Shown here: positions 50,741 through 59,562 of the stretch, piece after piece
Layout: each line of letters opens with the position of its first letter
How positions within the stretch are numbered: position 1 is the first letter of the stretch
Assembly (NCBI GenBank): GCA_963718775.1
Contig: OY970377.1
Span: forward strand, 2,046,001-2,110,000
Length of the DNA: 64,000 nt
From: VRUE01 sp963718775
GTDB taxonomy: Bacteria; Actinomycetota; Thermoleophilia; Solirubrobacterales; 70-9
Direction: 5' to 3'
Notes under the pieces: generated by a model
Told to the model about the DNA's origin: nothing
Database searches by the model: none
The model's input: the letters and a program-made list of their open reading frames with translations, nothing else
Position numbers and translations under genes: made by a program

Positions 50741-52257
50741 AGCTGCCGGGAGAGGGGGGCGGTAGCCGCAAAAAACGGTTGCTGATCGCGATCGTCGCCG
50801 CTGCGGTCGCTGCGGGCTACTACTTCATCGGCCGCGAGCTCGGCCACATCGATCTGCAGAGCCTGCTCGAAGACGTCTCCAACACGCTGGGCGCTTGGAC
50901 CTATCTCCTCGTCGGCGTCTTCGCCTTCGCCGAGACCGGCGCCTTCGTCGGCCTCGTCGTTCCCGGCGAGACGGTGATGCTGCTCGGTGGCGCCGTTGCC
51001 GGCCAGGGCGCGATCGACATCTACCTGCTGATCGCGATCGCCTGGTTCTCGGCCTGGGCGGGGGACACGACCAGTTTCTTCGTCGGCCGGCGCCTCGGCC
51101 GCGAGTTCGTGCTCAAGCACGGGCCACGCGTCGGCATCGGCCACGAGCGCTTCGAACAGGTCGAGGACTACTTCTCCCGCCACGGCGGCAAGACGATCTT
51201 CATCGGTCGCTGGATCAGCCTGGTGCGGGCTCTGGCGCCGTTCATCGCCGGCAGCTCGGGGATGAACTACCGCGCCTTCCTCCCCTACAGCGTCCTCGGC
51301 ACCGGCCTCTGGGCCAGCGTCCACATCCTCGTTGGCTACTTCTTCTCGCGCAGCATCGAGAGCGCCGCCGAGTACGCCGGCAGGGGCGCTTTCCTGCTCG
51401 CCACGACGATCGTCGTCGTCGTCTCCGTCGTCTTCCTCTACCGCCGCCTCAAGGTCGAGGAGAACCGCCGCGCCGCTGTGGCCTGGATGGAGCAGCACGC
51501 AGCCACTCGCTGGATCGTTGTCCTCACCCGTCGCTTCCGCCCCCAGCTGCGGTTCCTCTGGGGGCGGGTCACGCCGGGGGGCACCTTCGGCCTCGAGTTC
51601 ACCTCGCTGATGGCGGTCCTCGCCGTCGCCAGCTTCGTCCTCGTTGCCTACACAGTGATCGTCAGCGGCGACGCCGGCCCGACGCCGGGCGACACGACGG
51701 CGATCGAAATTGTGGAAAGCCTGCGGGTCGGCTGGCTCGTCGATATCTCAAAGGTCGTTACCGCGCTGGGCTCCTTCGCCGTCGTCGGCTGTCTTTCCCT
51801 CGTCAGCGCCGCGCTGTTGCTCGCTCGCCGGCGCTGGGCCGAGCTCGGCGTGCTGGTCGCCGGCCTGGTTCTGATCTACATCGGCGTGCACGAGCTCAAG
51901 GACGCGATCGATCGGCCACGGCCCGGTGGTGGCCTGATCGACGTCACGGGCTCATCCTTTCCCAGCGCCCATGCGGCTTACTCGACCTTCTACGTCTGGC
52001 TTGCGGTGACGATCGTGATGCGTCTGCGTGTCGGGATGGCGCGTGGCGCCGTGGTCGTCACGGCGGGGATCGCGCTGACCGCGCTGGTCGGCCTCTCGCG
52101 GGTCTATCTCAGCGTCCACTACCTCAGCGACGTCAACGCCGGCTGGGCCCTTGGGGCCGCGGCCTTCTCACTTTGCGCGGCTGTAGCCCTAGTCATCACC
52201 ACGTTGCGGCAGAATGCCAGCGGTGCTCCCGCTGGCATTGCAGAAGATCGAAAATGA
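50737..52257 (+). CDS. DedA-family membrane protein fused to a PAP2 phosphatase
   Basis: 506 residues in two parts. Residues about 30-240 are a DedA (SNARE-associated) domain: VFAFAETGAFVGLVVPGETV (the F/E-G..PGE motif), RRLGREFVLKHGPRVGIG and IGRWISLVRALAPFIAGSSG. Residues about 290-500 are PAP2: KDAIDRPRP, SSFPSAHAAYSTFY and SRVYLSVHYLSDV supply the three phosphatase motifs. Between them lie membrane helices. DedA proteins act as phospholipid or undecaprenyl-phosphate flippases and PAP2 proteins dephosphorylate UndPP or lipid phosphates, so the fusion fits undecaprenyl recycling (inference). Start GTG 50737. Confidence 0.9.
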   Translation: MKLPGEGGGSRKKRLLIAIVAAAVAAGYYFIGRELGHIDLQSLLEDVSNTLGAWTYLLVGVFAFAETGAFVGLVVPGETVMLLGGAVAGQGAIDIYLLIAIAWFSAWAGDTTSFFVGRRLGREFVLKHGPRVGIGHERFEQVEDYFSRHGGKTIFIGRWISLVRALAPFIAGSSGMNYRAFLPYSVLGTGLWASVHILVGYFFSRSIESAAEYAGRGAFLLATTIVVVVSVVFLYRRLKVEENRRAAVAWMEQHAATRWIVVLTRRFRPQLRFLWGRVTPGGTFGLEFTSLMAVLAVASFVLVAYTVIVSGDAGPTPGDTTAIEIVESLRVGWLVDISKVVTALGSFAVVGCLSLVSAALLLARRRWAELGVLVAGLVLIYIGVHELKDAIDRPRPGGGLIDVTGSSFPSAHAAYSTFYVWLAVTIVMRLRVGMARGAVVVTAGIALTALVGLSRVYLSVHYLSDVNAGWALGAAAFSLCAAVALVITTLRQNASGAPAGIAEDRK

Positions 52258-52477
52258 GTACCTGCTGTTCGGCGCCGCCGGGCTGATCAGCCTGGTCGCC
52301 TTCGTCGGCCTGATCCTGGTCCCGGCGGTCAGCTCCTACGGGCGGATCTGGGAGAAGGCCGCCGCCGGATTCCTCTCCCTCTTCGTTCTTGCCGCCCTGG
52401 TCCTGGTCGGCGTCGTCATCGGCCTCGCTGTCGTCTACTACTACAACGACATCTCCGATCTCCTTCACAGCTTTTAG
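52214..52477 (+). CDS. Small membrane protein of two to three helices
   Basis: 87 residues. Two long hydrophobic stretches (YLLFGAAGLISLVAFVGLIL and FLSLFVLAALVLVGVVIGLA) flank a short SYGRIWEKAA loop and end with YYYNDISDLLHSF. It overlaps the last 44 bp of the DedA-PAP2 gene in another frame, so its start is uncertain. No family is recognised. It is likely co-transcribed with the upstream gene. Confidence 0.6.
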   Translation: MPAVLPLALQKIENEYLLFGAAGLISLVAFVGLILVPAVSSYGRIWEKAAAGFLSLFVLAALVLVGVVIGLAVVYYYNDISDLLHSF

Positions 52478-52500
52478 GAGCTGCTGGGGATAATGGGGCG

Positions 52501-53736
52501 ATGCCGGCAGCCTCCAAAGGGGAAGAAGTACCTGCAAACACGCGGGAAGACGGGACGCTCGACGCGCTCTCGGAGGCGGTCGAGTCGGGCGCTGGCCTGC
52601 CCGGTATCGCTCGCGCCGCCGCCAAGGTGCTCGATGCCAGCGTCGCTCTGATCGACCGCTCCAGCGCCGTGCTGGCGGTCGCCGGCGCCTCGCCGGACCA
52701 GGAGAAGAAGCTGCTTGCCGGCGGGGAGGGGGTGACCCGGGTCGAGCTGCGGGTCGCCGACACTGTCGTGGGCGAGCTGCGCTATCGCAGCACGACGCCT
52801 CCCGAGCCGGCGATCGCCCGCATGGTCACGACCCTGCTGGCTCTGGAGCTGGAGCGCTCGCGCTCGCCAGAGTGGGAGAGCGAGGAGGTGGCGGGTGTCT
52901 TCGTCGCCGCCGTGCTCGCCCGCGAGGTGACCGATCGCGGCGACATCGTCGCCCGGGCCGCCGAGCTCGGCGGCGACCTGGAGCAGGGCGCCGGGGTGCT
53001 GATCCTGCACGCGGCGCCGCGTGCGGCGCAGACGGGCGAGTGGCGGGCGCGGGTGCTGACCCTGGCCCAGCGGGCGCTGCGATCGCTGGCGCCTGGCTCG
53101 CTGGCGAGCCCTGGGGGAGAGGAGGCAGCCGAGATAGCCGTGATCGTTCCCGCCGAGGACGACGTCCGCATCGAGCGCGCCGCCGCCGGCCTGGCCCGCG
53201 AGCTCGAAGACAGCCTCGCCGGCTTCCACCTGACGATCGGCCGCAGCCGCCATGCCCCAGACCCGGTCGACCTCTACCGCTCCGGCAACGAGGCGCGGCT
53301 GGCGGTCAACGTCGGCGAAGCCGAGGGGCGCTCGCTGCTCGCCTTCGAGGACACCGGCTCCTACCGCCTGCTGCTGCCGGCGATGAGCGAGGACCCACGG
53401 GAGCTGGAGCGTTTCTACGCCGAGACGATCGCCCCGCTAGCCGCCTACGACGAGCAGTACGAGACCGAGCTGGTGACGACGGTGGAGGCCTATCTCGACA
53501 ACGACGGCAACGTCGCCGCCACCGCCAAACAGCTCTTCACCCACCGCCACACGATTCGCTACCGGCTGGAGCGGGTCAAGGAGCTCTGCGGTCACGACGT
53601 CTCCGCCAGCGAGGGCCGCGAGAAGCTCAGCCTCGGCTTGAAGACGATGCGCGTTCTCGGCATCGCCTCGCCGCGCGGGCCGGCGATGGAGCCCGGCGCC
53701 GAAGCGGGCAAGGTGCCACGGTCGGCGGAGGAGTAG
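52501..53736 (+). CDS. PucR/CdaR-type transcriptional regulator
   Basis: 411 residues. The N-terminal ~120 residues are GAF-like (LPGIARAAAKVLDASVALID); a CdaR GGDEF-like domain follows (LTIGRSRHAPDPVDLYRSGN, EARLAVNVGEAEG); the C-terminus is the PucR helix-turn-helix (LVTTVEAYLDNDGNVAATAK, QLFTHRHTIRYRLERVKELC). Regulator of an unidentified pathway; members respond to metabolites. It ends nine bases before the tRNA-Gln gene on the opposite strand. Confidence 0.88.
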   Translation: MPAASKGEEVPANTREDGTLDALSEAVESGAGLPGIARAAAKVLDASVALIDRSSAVLAVAGASPDQEKKLLAGGEGVTRVELRVADTVVGELRYRSTTPPEPAIARMVTTLLALELERSRSPEWESEEVAGVFVAAVLAREVTDRGDIVARAAELGGDLEQGAGVLILHAAPRAAQTGEWRARVLTLAQRALRSLAPGSLASPGGEEAAEIAVIVPAEDDVRIERAAAGLARELEDSLAGFHLTIGRSRHAPDPVDLYRSGNEARLAVNVGEAEGRSLLAFEDTGSYRLLLPAMSEDPRELERFYAETIAPLAAYDEQYETELVTTVEAYLDNDGNVAATAKQLFTHRHTIRYRLERVKELCGHDVSASEGREKLSLGLKTMRVLGIASPRGPAMEPGAEAGKVPRSAEE

Positions 53737-53744
53737 CGATCGAG

Positions 53745-53818
53745 TTCCGGGGGAAGGATTCGAACCCTCTCTTCCAAGACCAAAACTTGGCGTGCTATGC
53801 CAATTACACCACCCCGGA
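53745..53818 (-). tRNA. tRNA-Gln (anticodon UUG)
   Basis: Read on the minus strand, acceptor arms TCCGGGG and CCCCGGA pair, with discriminator A. The anticodon stem CCAAG/CTTGG encloses loop TTTTGGT, giving anticodon TTG at 53783-53781. The T-arm GAGGG-TTCGAAT-CCTTC is standard apart from one G-U pair. CCA is not encoded. The 74-nt length and conserved bases support a functional tRNA. Confidence 0.93.
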
Positions 53819-53885
53819 TCAGCCTCGACCTTAGCGTCCAAGAGGGATGAAATGTTCTGTCTGAGATACGAACTAGTGTTCGGCT

Positions 53886-54675
53886 ATGCCCAGATACAGC
53901 GAGGTGGAAGCGAGGGAAGCCGTCAAGGTCTCGCGTTCCTATAGCGAGGTATTGCGCCGTCTAGGCATGCGTCCCGCAGGCGGAAACCACAGCCTTCTCA
54001 GGAAATGGGTGGACGACGTTTGGCAAATCCCCACCGATCATTTCGACGCCGGCGGCGCGTCAATTCGGAATCTTCATCGGGAGCCGATCCAGCTCGTCAA
54101 AGTCCTGGTTGAGGGCTCGACAATATTCACGCAGCAACTTGAAGCCGCGATTGTTTGCCGAGGGCTTGAAGGAGCGTAGATGTGAGCTCTGTGGTCAGGG
54201 AGAAATTTGGCGGGAGCGCTCGATGTCATTGATCCTCGACCACATAAACGGCGTTCCCGACGACAACCGGATAGAGAACCTTCAAATCGTCTGTCCAAAT
54301 TGTGCCGCGACTCTCGATACGCATTGCGGGCGGAAAAATCGGCGGCAACCCGTCAAGCGGGCCTGCAAGCACTGCGGCAAGCAGTTCATGGTCAAATATC
54401 GGATGCACCGATATTGCTCCCGATCGTGTGGGAGCAGATGGGATAGATCGAGTCTCAGGGGAAAGCCGAAACCCGCCTCGAGAAAGACGACGAGGCCGCC
54501 CTACGAGCGGCTCCTGGAGGAGATCGAGTCCATGGGCTTTGTAGCTGTCGGATGCAAGTACGGCGTCTCGGATAACGCCGTGCGCAAGTGGGTCATCTTT
54601 TACGAGAGGCAGATCGAGCGGGAGGCGGCGGAGGCGCTCGCCGAGCAGGGCGATCCCGTCCGTGAGGGTGCTTAG
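53886..54675 (+). CDS. HNH endonuclease with zinc-ribbon and HTH regions, one frameshift
   Basis: Start ATG 53886. The N-terminal ~55 residues resemble a DNA-binding region (VKVSRSYSEVLRRLGMRPAG). One extra base near 54120 shifts the frame; the next frame reads YSRSNLKPRLFAEGLKERRC, then the HNH core (CELCGQ, LILDHINGVPDDNRIENLQI, VCPNC). A second zinc finger is CKHCGKQFMVKYRMHRYCSR, SC. The C-terminus looks like another HTH (YERLLEEIESMGFVAVGCKY, GVSDNAVRKWV). Lower GC and location beside a tRNA gene suggest phage-type acquired DNA. Such enzymes are often homing nucleases. Confidence 0.8.
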
Positions 54676-54684
54676 GGTCTGGCC

Positions 54685-55254
54685 ATGGAGATGAATGCGG
54701 TGCAGATGGATCCGGAGATTCGCGAGGGGCTAAGGCGCAGCTGGAAGGCGCTGATGACGGTTGGGGTCATCGCGATCCTGATCGGTTGCGTGGCGATCGT
54801 GGTGCCGGCCGCCGCCTCGGTGGGGACGGCGATCTTCATCGGCTGGATCCTCGTCATCGCCGGCGCCTTCCTCGTCGCGGGGGCGTTCATGGCGCACTCG
54901 GTCGGGTCCGTGATCCTGCGCTTGATCTGGGCGCTGCTGACCGTGATCGTCGGCCTCTGGCTGATCGTAGAACCGCACAACGGCACGCTCACCCTGACCC
55001 TGGTGCTCGGCATCTACTTCCTCTTCATGGGCCTGACCCGGATCGCCGTCGCCTTTGCCGCCCGCGGCCAGCAGGGCGCCGGCCTGGTCGGCCTCAGCGG
55101 CGTCGCCGGCCTGCTCATCGGCATCCTCGTCCTCGCCAAGTTCCCCAGCAGCGCCGACTGGGCGATCGGCCTCCTGGTCGGCATCGACCTGATCTTCGCC
55201 GGCTGGACGCTGGTCAGCGTCGCCTTGGTCGGAAAAGACCTCTCCCGCGCCTGA
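54685..55254 (+). CDS. HdeD/DUF308-type membrane protein
   Basis: 189 residues with six hydrophobic segments, arranged as three helix pairs (TVGVIAILIGCVAIVVPAAA, ILVIAGAFLVAGAFMAH, IWALLTVIVGLWLIVEP and so on). The repeated GLW/GI..IL pattern and acidic loop IVEPHNGTLTLTLVLGIYFL are typical of HdeD, an acid-resistance-associated membrane protein in E. coli. No functional evidence in context here. Confidence 0.84.
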   Translation: MEMNAVQMDPEIREGLRRSWKALMTVGVIAILIGCVAIVVPAAASVGTAIFIGWILVIAGAFLVAGAFMAHSVGSVILRLIWALLTVIVGLWLIVEPHNGTLTLTLVLGIYFLFMGLTRIAVAFAARGQQGAGLVGLSGVAGLLIGILVLAKFPSSADWAIGLLVGIDLIFAGWTLVSVALVGKDLSRA

Positions 55255-55377
55255 GGTGGCGCATACCGGCGTCCTCGGTCGCTCGCGTGCAGAGCACGCC
55301 ACGCTCCCTGCGTCCTTGGTCTGCTTGCCTCAGCCGCGGGAGGAGCACACGACCCCCTCCGCGACTACGATTCGCTG

Positions 55378-56772
55378 GTGAGTTCGCCTCTGGTCTTGGT
55401 CATGGCGGCCGGTGAGGGCACGCGCATGCGCTCCTCTATGCCGAAGATGTTGCATCCCGTTTGTGGGAGGCCGATGGTCGCCTGGCCGATTGAAGCTGCT
55501 CGCGAAGCTGGAGCGGGACGGGTGGTCGCGATCGATTCGCCGAAGCAGAACAGCGTCCCCGGGCTTCCCGACAAGGTTCAGATCGTCACCCAGCCCAAGC
55601 CCGATGGCACCGGCGGGGCGGTGCGGGCGGCGCTGCCGCTGATCGAAGAAGCCGAGACCGTGCTCGTCCTCTCCGGTGATCACCCGTTGATCACCGCGGA
55701 CAACATCACCGACCTGCTCGACGCCCACGCGGAGGGAGGGGCGGCGGCGACGTTGCTGACGATCGAGCTTGAGGATCCCGGCTCCTATGGCCGCGTCGTG
55801 CGTACCCCGGACGGCGAGGTGGAGCGCGTCGTCGAGACCAAGGAGGCTGGCGACGCCGACGCCGCCCAGCTCGAGATCCGCGAGATCAATGCTGGAACCT
55901 ACGTCTTCCAGGCCGCGCCGCTCGCCGAGGCGCTCGCCAACCTCTCCAACGACAACGCCCAGGGTGAGTACTACCTGCCTGACGTCGTCCCGGCCCTGCG
56001 CGAGTCTGGTCACGCCGTGGCCGCTCACCTCTCCGATGACCTCGCGGTGACGATGGGAGTCAACAACCGCGCCGACCTCGCTGCGGTCGAGGTCGAGGCC
56101 CGCCGCCGCATCCTCGAGGCCCACATGCTCGCCGGGGTAACCGTCGTCGACCCCGGCTCGACCTGGGTCGACGCCGACGTCGAGATTGCCGCCGACGTCC
56201 GGCTCGAGCCCGGTACGAGCCTGCGCGCCAAGACCCAGATCGGCGCCGGCTCCACGGTCGGCCCGCTCAGCACCCTGATTGACTCCAAGCTCGGCGAGAA
56301 CGTCACCGTGCCTCACTCCTATTTGGTCGAGTGCGAGGTCGCCGACGGCGCCCAGGTCGGCCCCTTCGCCTACCTGCGCCCGGGCGCACAGCTCGAGCCG
56401 GGCGCCAAGGCCGGCACCTTCGTCGAGGTCAAGAACTCGCGCATCGGCGCTGGCGCCAAGGTGCCCCACCTCGCCTACGTCGGCGACGCCGAGGTCGGCG
56501 CCGGCAGCAACCTCGGCGCCGGCACGATCACCGCCAATTACGACGGTTTCCGCAAGCACCGGACTGTGATCGGCGAGAACGCCCGGATCGGCGTTGACAC
56601 GATGCTGATCGCACCGGTAGAAGTCGGGCCCGGCGCCTACACTGGCGCTGGCGCAGTGATCAAGAGCGATGTGCCCGAGGGCGCGCTCGCGGTGAGCGAG
56701 AACGAGCAACGGAACATCGAAGGCTACGCCGAGCGCAAGGCGTCGAAGATGCAAGAGGAGCAAAACCCGTGA
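55378..56772 (+). CDS. glmU: Bifunctional N-acetylglucosamine-1-phosphate uridyltransferase/glucosamine-1-phosphate acetyltransferase
   Basis: Makes UDP-GlcNAc for peptidoglycan. N-terminal uridyltransferase: LVMAAGEGTRMRSSMPKML, with the conserved G-x-G-T-R loop, GTGGAVRAALPL and LSGDHPLI. C-terminal acetyltransferase is a left-handed beta helix of hexapeptide repeats (GAQVGPFAYLRPGAQLEPGA) with NLGAGTITANYDGFRKH as the acetyl-CoA/substrate loop. 464 residues, GTG start at 55378. Its TGA overlaps the prs GTG. The 123-bp gap upstream holds no recognisable feature. Confidence 0.97.
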   Translation: MSSPLVLVMAAGEGTRMRSSMPKMLHPVCGRPMVAWPIEAAREAGAGRVVAIDSPKQNSVPGLPDKVQIVTQPKPDGTGGAVRAALPLIEEAETVLVLSGDHPLITADNITDLLDAHAEGGAAATLLTIELEDPGSYGRVVRTPDGEVERVVETKEAGDADAAQLEIREINAGTYVFQAAPLAEALANLSNDNAQGEYYLPDVVPALRESGHAVAAHLSDDLAVTMGVNNRADLAAVEVEARRRILEAHMLAGVTVVDPGSTWVDADVEIAADVRLEPGTSLRAKTQIGAGSTVGPLSTLIDSKLGENVTVPHSYLVECEVADGAQVGPFAYLRPGAQLEPGAKAGTFVEVKNSRIGAGAKVPHLAYVGDAEVGAGSNLGAGTITANYDGFRKHRTVIGENARIGVDTMLIAPVEVGPGAYTGAGAVIKSDVPEGALAVSENEQRNIEGYAERKASKMQEEQNP

Positions 56773-57806
56773 GCACGATCGAGGAGCGCCCAGAGGCGGT
56801 GGCCGCAACCGCCATCACCCACGACTACTCGAAGCGGATGATGGTCTTCGGCGGCCGCAGCTCGATGGAACTCGCCGCCAAGGTCGCTGGCAAGCTCGAC
56901 GTCGACCTTGGCCAGGTGACGCTGAAGACCTTCGCCAACGGCGAGGTCTACTGCCGCTACGAGGAGTCGATTCGCGGCGCCGACGTCTTCATCGTCCAGT
57001 CGACCTGCGCCAACGAACACTCGGACATGACTCCGAACGACGCCCTGATCGAGCTGCTGACGATGATCGACGCCGCCCAGGGCGCCTCCGCCCACCGGAT
57101 CATCGCCGTGATGCCCTGGTACGGCTACGCCCGCCAGGACAAGAAGTCGGCCCCCCGCGAGCCGATCTCGGCCCGCATCGTCGCCAAGTGCCTGGAGGGC
57201 GTCGGCGTCGATCGCGTCCTCACCATGGACCTGCACGCCGGCCAGGTGCAGGGCTTCTTCCACGTCCCGGTCGACCACATGACAGCGATGCCGATGCTGA
57301 CCCAGTGGTTCGCCGACCAGCACCGCGCCGAGGATCTGGTGATCGTCTCCCCCGACGCCGGCCGGGTCAAGACGGCACGCAACTTCGCCCGTCGCATCGG
57401 TACCCACTGGGCGGTGATGGAGAAGGAGCGCCCGGCCCAGCAGGTGGCCGAGATCGGCTACGTGGTCGGCGACGTCAAAGGCAAGACGGCGGTCCTGGTC
57501 GACGACATGATCGACACCGCCGGCACGCTCTGCGCCGCTGCCCAGACCGTGCTCGACGAGGGCGCCGCGCGGGTGATCGCCTGCGCCACCCACGGCGTCT
57601 TCTCCGGCCCCGCCTACGAGCGGCTCGCATACGAGAAGTCCGGTATCGAGCAGATCGTCGTCTCCGACACGATCCCGCTGCGTCCCGGCGCGCCCGACAA
57701 CATCACCGTGCTCTCGACCGCCGGCACCTTCGCCGACTCGATCCGCCGCATCTTCACCGACGACTCGGTCTCCGAGATCTTCGCCGGCGAGAACCAGCTC
57801 TTTTAG
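56769..57806 (+). CDS. prs: Ribose-phosphate pyrophosphokinase
   Basis: Forms PRPP from ribose-5-phosphate and ATP. Start GTG 56769. ATP flexible loop YGYARQDKKSAPREPISARI; the PRPP-binding motif TAVLVDDMIDTAGTLCAAAQ; LTMDLHAGQVQGFFHVPVDH is a substrate/Mg contact block. The N-terminal 20-residue extension is longer than usual. 345 residues. Glm-prs order is a conserved actinobacterial arrangement and supports a growth-linked operon. Confidence 0.97.
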   Translation: MSTIEERPEAVAATAITHDYSKRMMVFGGRSSMELAAKVAGKLDVDLGQVTLKTFANGEVYCRYEESIRGADVFIVQSTCANEHSDMTPNDALIELLTMIDAAQGASAHRIIAVMPWYGYARQDKKSAPREPISARIVAKCLEGVGVDRVLTMDLHAGQVQGFFHVPVDHMTAMPMLTQWFADQHRAEDLVIVSPDAGRVKTARNFARRIGTHWAVMEKERPAQQVAEIGYVVGDVKGKTAVLVDDMIDTAGTLCAAAQTVLDEGAARVIACATHGVFSGPAYERLAYEKSGIEQIVVSDTIPLRPGAPDNITVLSTAGTFADSIRRIFTDDSVSEIFAGENQLF

Positions 57807-57815
57807 GGCCATCTA

Positions 57816-58547
57816 GTGCCGCCCGAGGGACTGCGGCTGGTCGGCCACAAGGGCGCCGATCTGATCGCGCCCGGCAACACGATCGAGAGCTTCCACGCTG
57901 CGGTCGAGGCCGGGGTCGACACGATCGAGCTCGACGTGCTCTGGCTGCGCGATGCCCACCTGCCGCTGGAGCAGCGGGCGCCGCTGGTCGTCGCCCACGA
58001 CTGGCACGACGCCGAACGGCGCACGCCGCTGAAGCTGACCGAGGCACTCGACGCTTTCCTGGCGCCACCGCTCGACCGGGTCGAGATCGACATCGACATC
58101 AAGCTGCCCGGGCGGGAGGAGGAGATCGTCGAGGCCCTTCAGGAGCGCGGCCTGATCGAGCGGGCGATGGTCTCCACGATGGAGCTCTACTCGCTGGGCC
58201 GCATCCTCGAGCTGCAGCCCGCCCTGCGCCGCGGCTGGACCTACCCCAAAGTGACCAAGGACTGGGCCTCGAAGCGCTGGGCGAAGGGGCCGATGCTGGC
58301 CGCTCTGGTGGCGATGCGCCAGCGCCTGCCCGGCCTCGCCGCCGAGAAGCTGCCCAAGCTCGGCGTCGAGGCGATGTGGGTCTACCACCCCCTGGTCAGC
58401 CCCCGCCTTGCTCGCATCACCAAGCTCGCCAAGGTCGAGCTGATCGCCTGGACGGTCGACGACCTGCCCCGCATGAACAAGCTCGTCGAGGCCGGCGTAA
58501 ACGGCCTCTGCTCCAACGACCCCCGCCTCTTCGCCCAGCTCCCCTAA
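57816..58547 (+). CDS. Glycerophosphodiester phosphodiesterase family protein
   Basis: A GDPD TIM-barrel of 243 residues from GTG 57816, 9 bases after prs. VGHKGADLIAPGNTIESFHA contains the first His and the N/E ligands, and GVDTIELDVLWLRDAHLPL holds the ExD motif, followed by VVAHDWHD (second catalytic His). C-terminal AWTVDDLPRMNKLVEAGVNG, LCSNDP is a family hallmark. It hydrolyses glycerophosphodiesters to glycerol-3-phosphate; the exact substrate is unknown. Confidence 0.92.
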   Translation: MPPEGLRLVGHKGADLIAPGNTIESFHAAVEAGVDTIELDVLWLRDAHLPLEQRAPLVVAHDWHDAERRTPLKLTEALDAFLAPPLDRVEIDIDIKLPGREEEIVEALQERGLIERAMVSTMELYSLGRILELQPALRRGWTYPKVTKDWASKRWAKGPMLAALVAMRQRLPGLAAEKLPKLGVEAMWVYHPLVSPRLARITKLAKVELIAWTVDDLPRMNKLVEAGVNGLCSNDPRLFAQLP

Positions 58548-58578
58548 CTCTCGCCGCCCTCTACTCCTCCCAGCTCGT

Positions 58579-58623
58579 TCCGGTGCGCCTTATGCACCGT
58601 GGGGGTGCATAAGGCGCACCGGA
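58579..58623. repeat. Palindrome 1 flanking the AbiEi/DUF559 gene
   Basis: Perfect 20-base arms at 58579-58598 and 58604-58623 with a 5-base loop. It shares TCCGGTGCGCCTT and CATAAGGCGCACCGGAG with the palindrome at 59539-59583, on the other side of the same gene. It lies just beyond the gene's stop and may act as its terminator. Confidence 0.7.
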
Positions 58624-58629
58624 GGCGAG

Positions 58630-59562
58630 TCATCTGGCCTTGAGCATGCGAGAGATGCGGCCAACCACCGCTTTTGGTTCGTCGCGGACCTGGGCCCAGG
58701 TGACGCGTGCTGTGCGATATCCGGCAGCGACGAGGAGCTGATCGCGCCAGCGGTCGTGTTGGAAGGCCACGGGGGTCCCATGGGTTTCTTCCCCGTCCGT
58801 TTCGATCGCCAGCCGCTCTCGGTCCCAGAGCAGGTCGACCTCGACGGTGTTGTCGTCGATACGCAGTTTGACGTTCGTGCGCGGGGCAGGCAGGCCCTCT
58901 TCAATGAGGCGAGGCAGGAGGCGGGCCTCCAGCCTGCTGCGCAGCGGTGGCCGTGGCTCTGCGGTGCTGCGCCAGGGGGTCAGGATCGTGCGCAGGCGGG
59001 GGGCGCCGCGCCGGCGGCCTCGAGAGAGAACGAGATCGATCTCGTCGACGTCGAGCTGCCGCATGACCGCTGCCTGCTCGACTAGGCGTCGCAGCGAGCT
59101 CCAACCGGTTCGGCCGGCCATGTCCACCAGAGTCCGAGAAGTGGTGGTGCACGGAATTCCATCCCGAACTTCGATCTCGTCGGGCAGAGGCAGGCGCACG
59201 TGGTGCCACCGGATGTCGGCGATCTTGCGACCCGACCAGTTGGGAGGGATGACATCCACCATCGGCAGTTGCTTGTCCCATAGGCCGATCAGCTCGGCTG
59301 CGCTTCCATGGGAGATCATCGTCCCGGCTCCGCAAGCCAGCGCTGCGGCGAGCATTCGGCCTCGTCGGTCGATGGCCCGGTGCCCAATCGCGAACGTTCC
59401 ATGGAAGAGCGGATGAAGGTTGCCGCGCTCTGAGCGGAGCGAGATCTCCCGGTCGGTCAGGCCGAGTTTTCGTAGCTGCTTCCGCGAAATGACCCCGTGT
59501 TGCGGGCCGGCCAGCGCAGCAATCCCATGATCAACGGTTCCGGTGCGCCTTTTGCTCTCCAC
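58630..59562 (-). CDS. AbiEi-type winged-helix plus DUF559 nuclease-like protein
   Basis: 310 residues. The N-terminal ~55 residues (HGIAALAGPQHGVISRKQLR, KLGLTDREI) match the AbiEi/type IV antitoxin winged helix; the middle region (LPDEIEVRDGIPCTTTSRTL, VDMAGRTGW) matches AbiEi too. The C-terminal ~95 residues are DUF559, a Vsr/PD-(D/E)xK-like fold: NTVEVDLLWDRERLAIETDG, then RDQLLVAAGYRTARVTW. The E/D...E-x-D spacing suits a nuclease site, but activity is unproven. No AbiEii toxin gene is adjacent. GTG start at 59562, lying inside the upstream palindrome. Confidence 0.82.
   Translation of the reverse strand: MESKRRTGTVDHGIAALAGPQHGVISRKQLRKLGLTDREISLRSERGNLHPLFHGTFAIGHRAIDRRGRMLAAALACGAGTMISHGSAAELIGLWDKQLPMVDVIPPNWSGRKIADIRWHHVRLPLPDEIEVRDGIPCTTTSRTLVDMAGRTGWSSLRRLVEQAAVMRQLDVDEIDLVLSRGRRRGAPRLRTILTPWRSTAEPRPPLRSRLEARLLPRLIEEGLPAPRTNVKLRIDDNTVEVDLLWDRERLAIETDGEETHGTPVAFQHDRWRDQLLVAAGYRTARVTWAQVRDEPKAVVGRISRMLKAR

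Noticed and set aside
55255..55377. A gene or RNA in the gap before glmU.
   Set aside because: No open frame with a plausible start, no conserved helix or terminator pattern; likely just the glmU promoter.
58630..59562. A complete toxin-antitoxin or restriction system at the DUF559 gene.
   Set aside because: No AbiEii toxin, methylase or specificity gene is adjacent; only the single gene and its flanking palindromes are visible.
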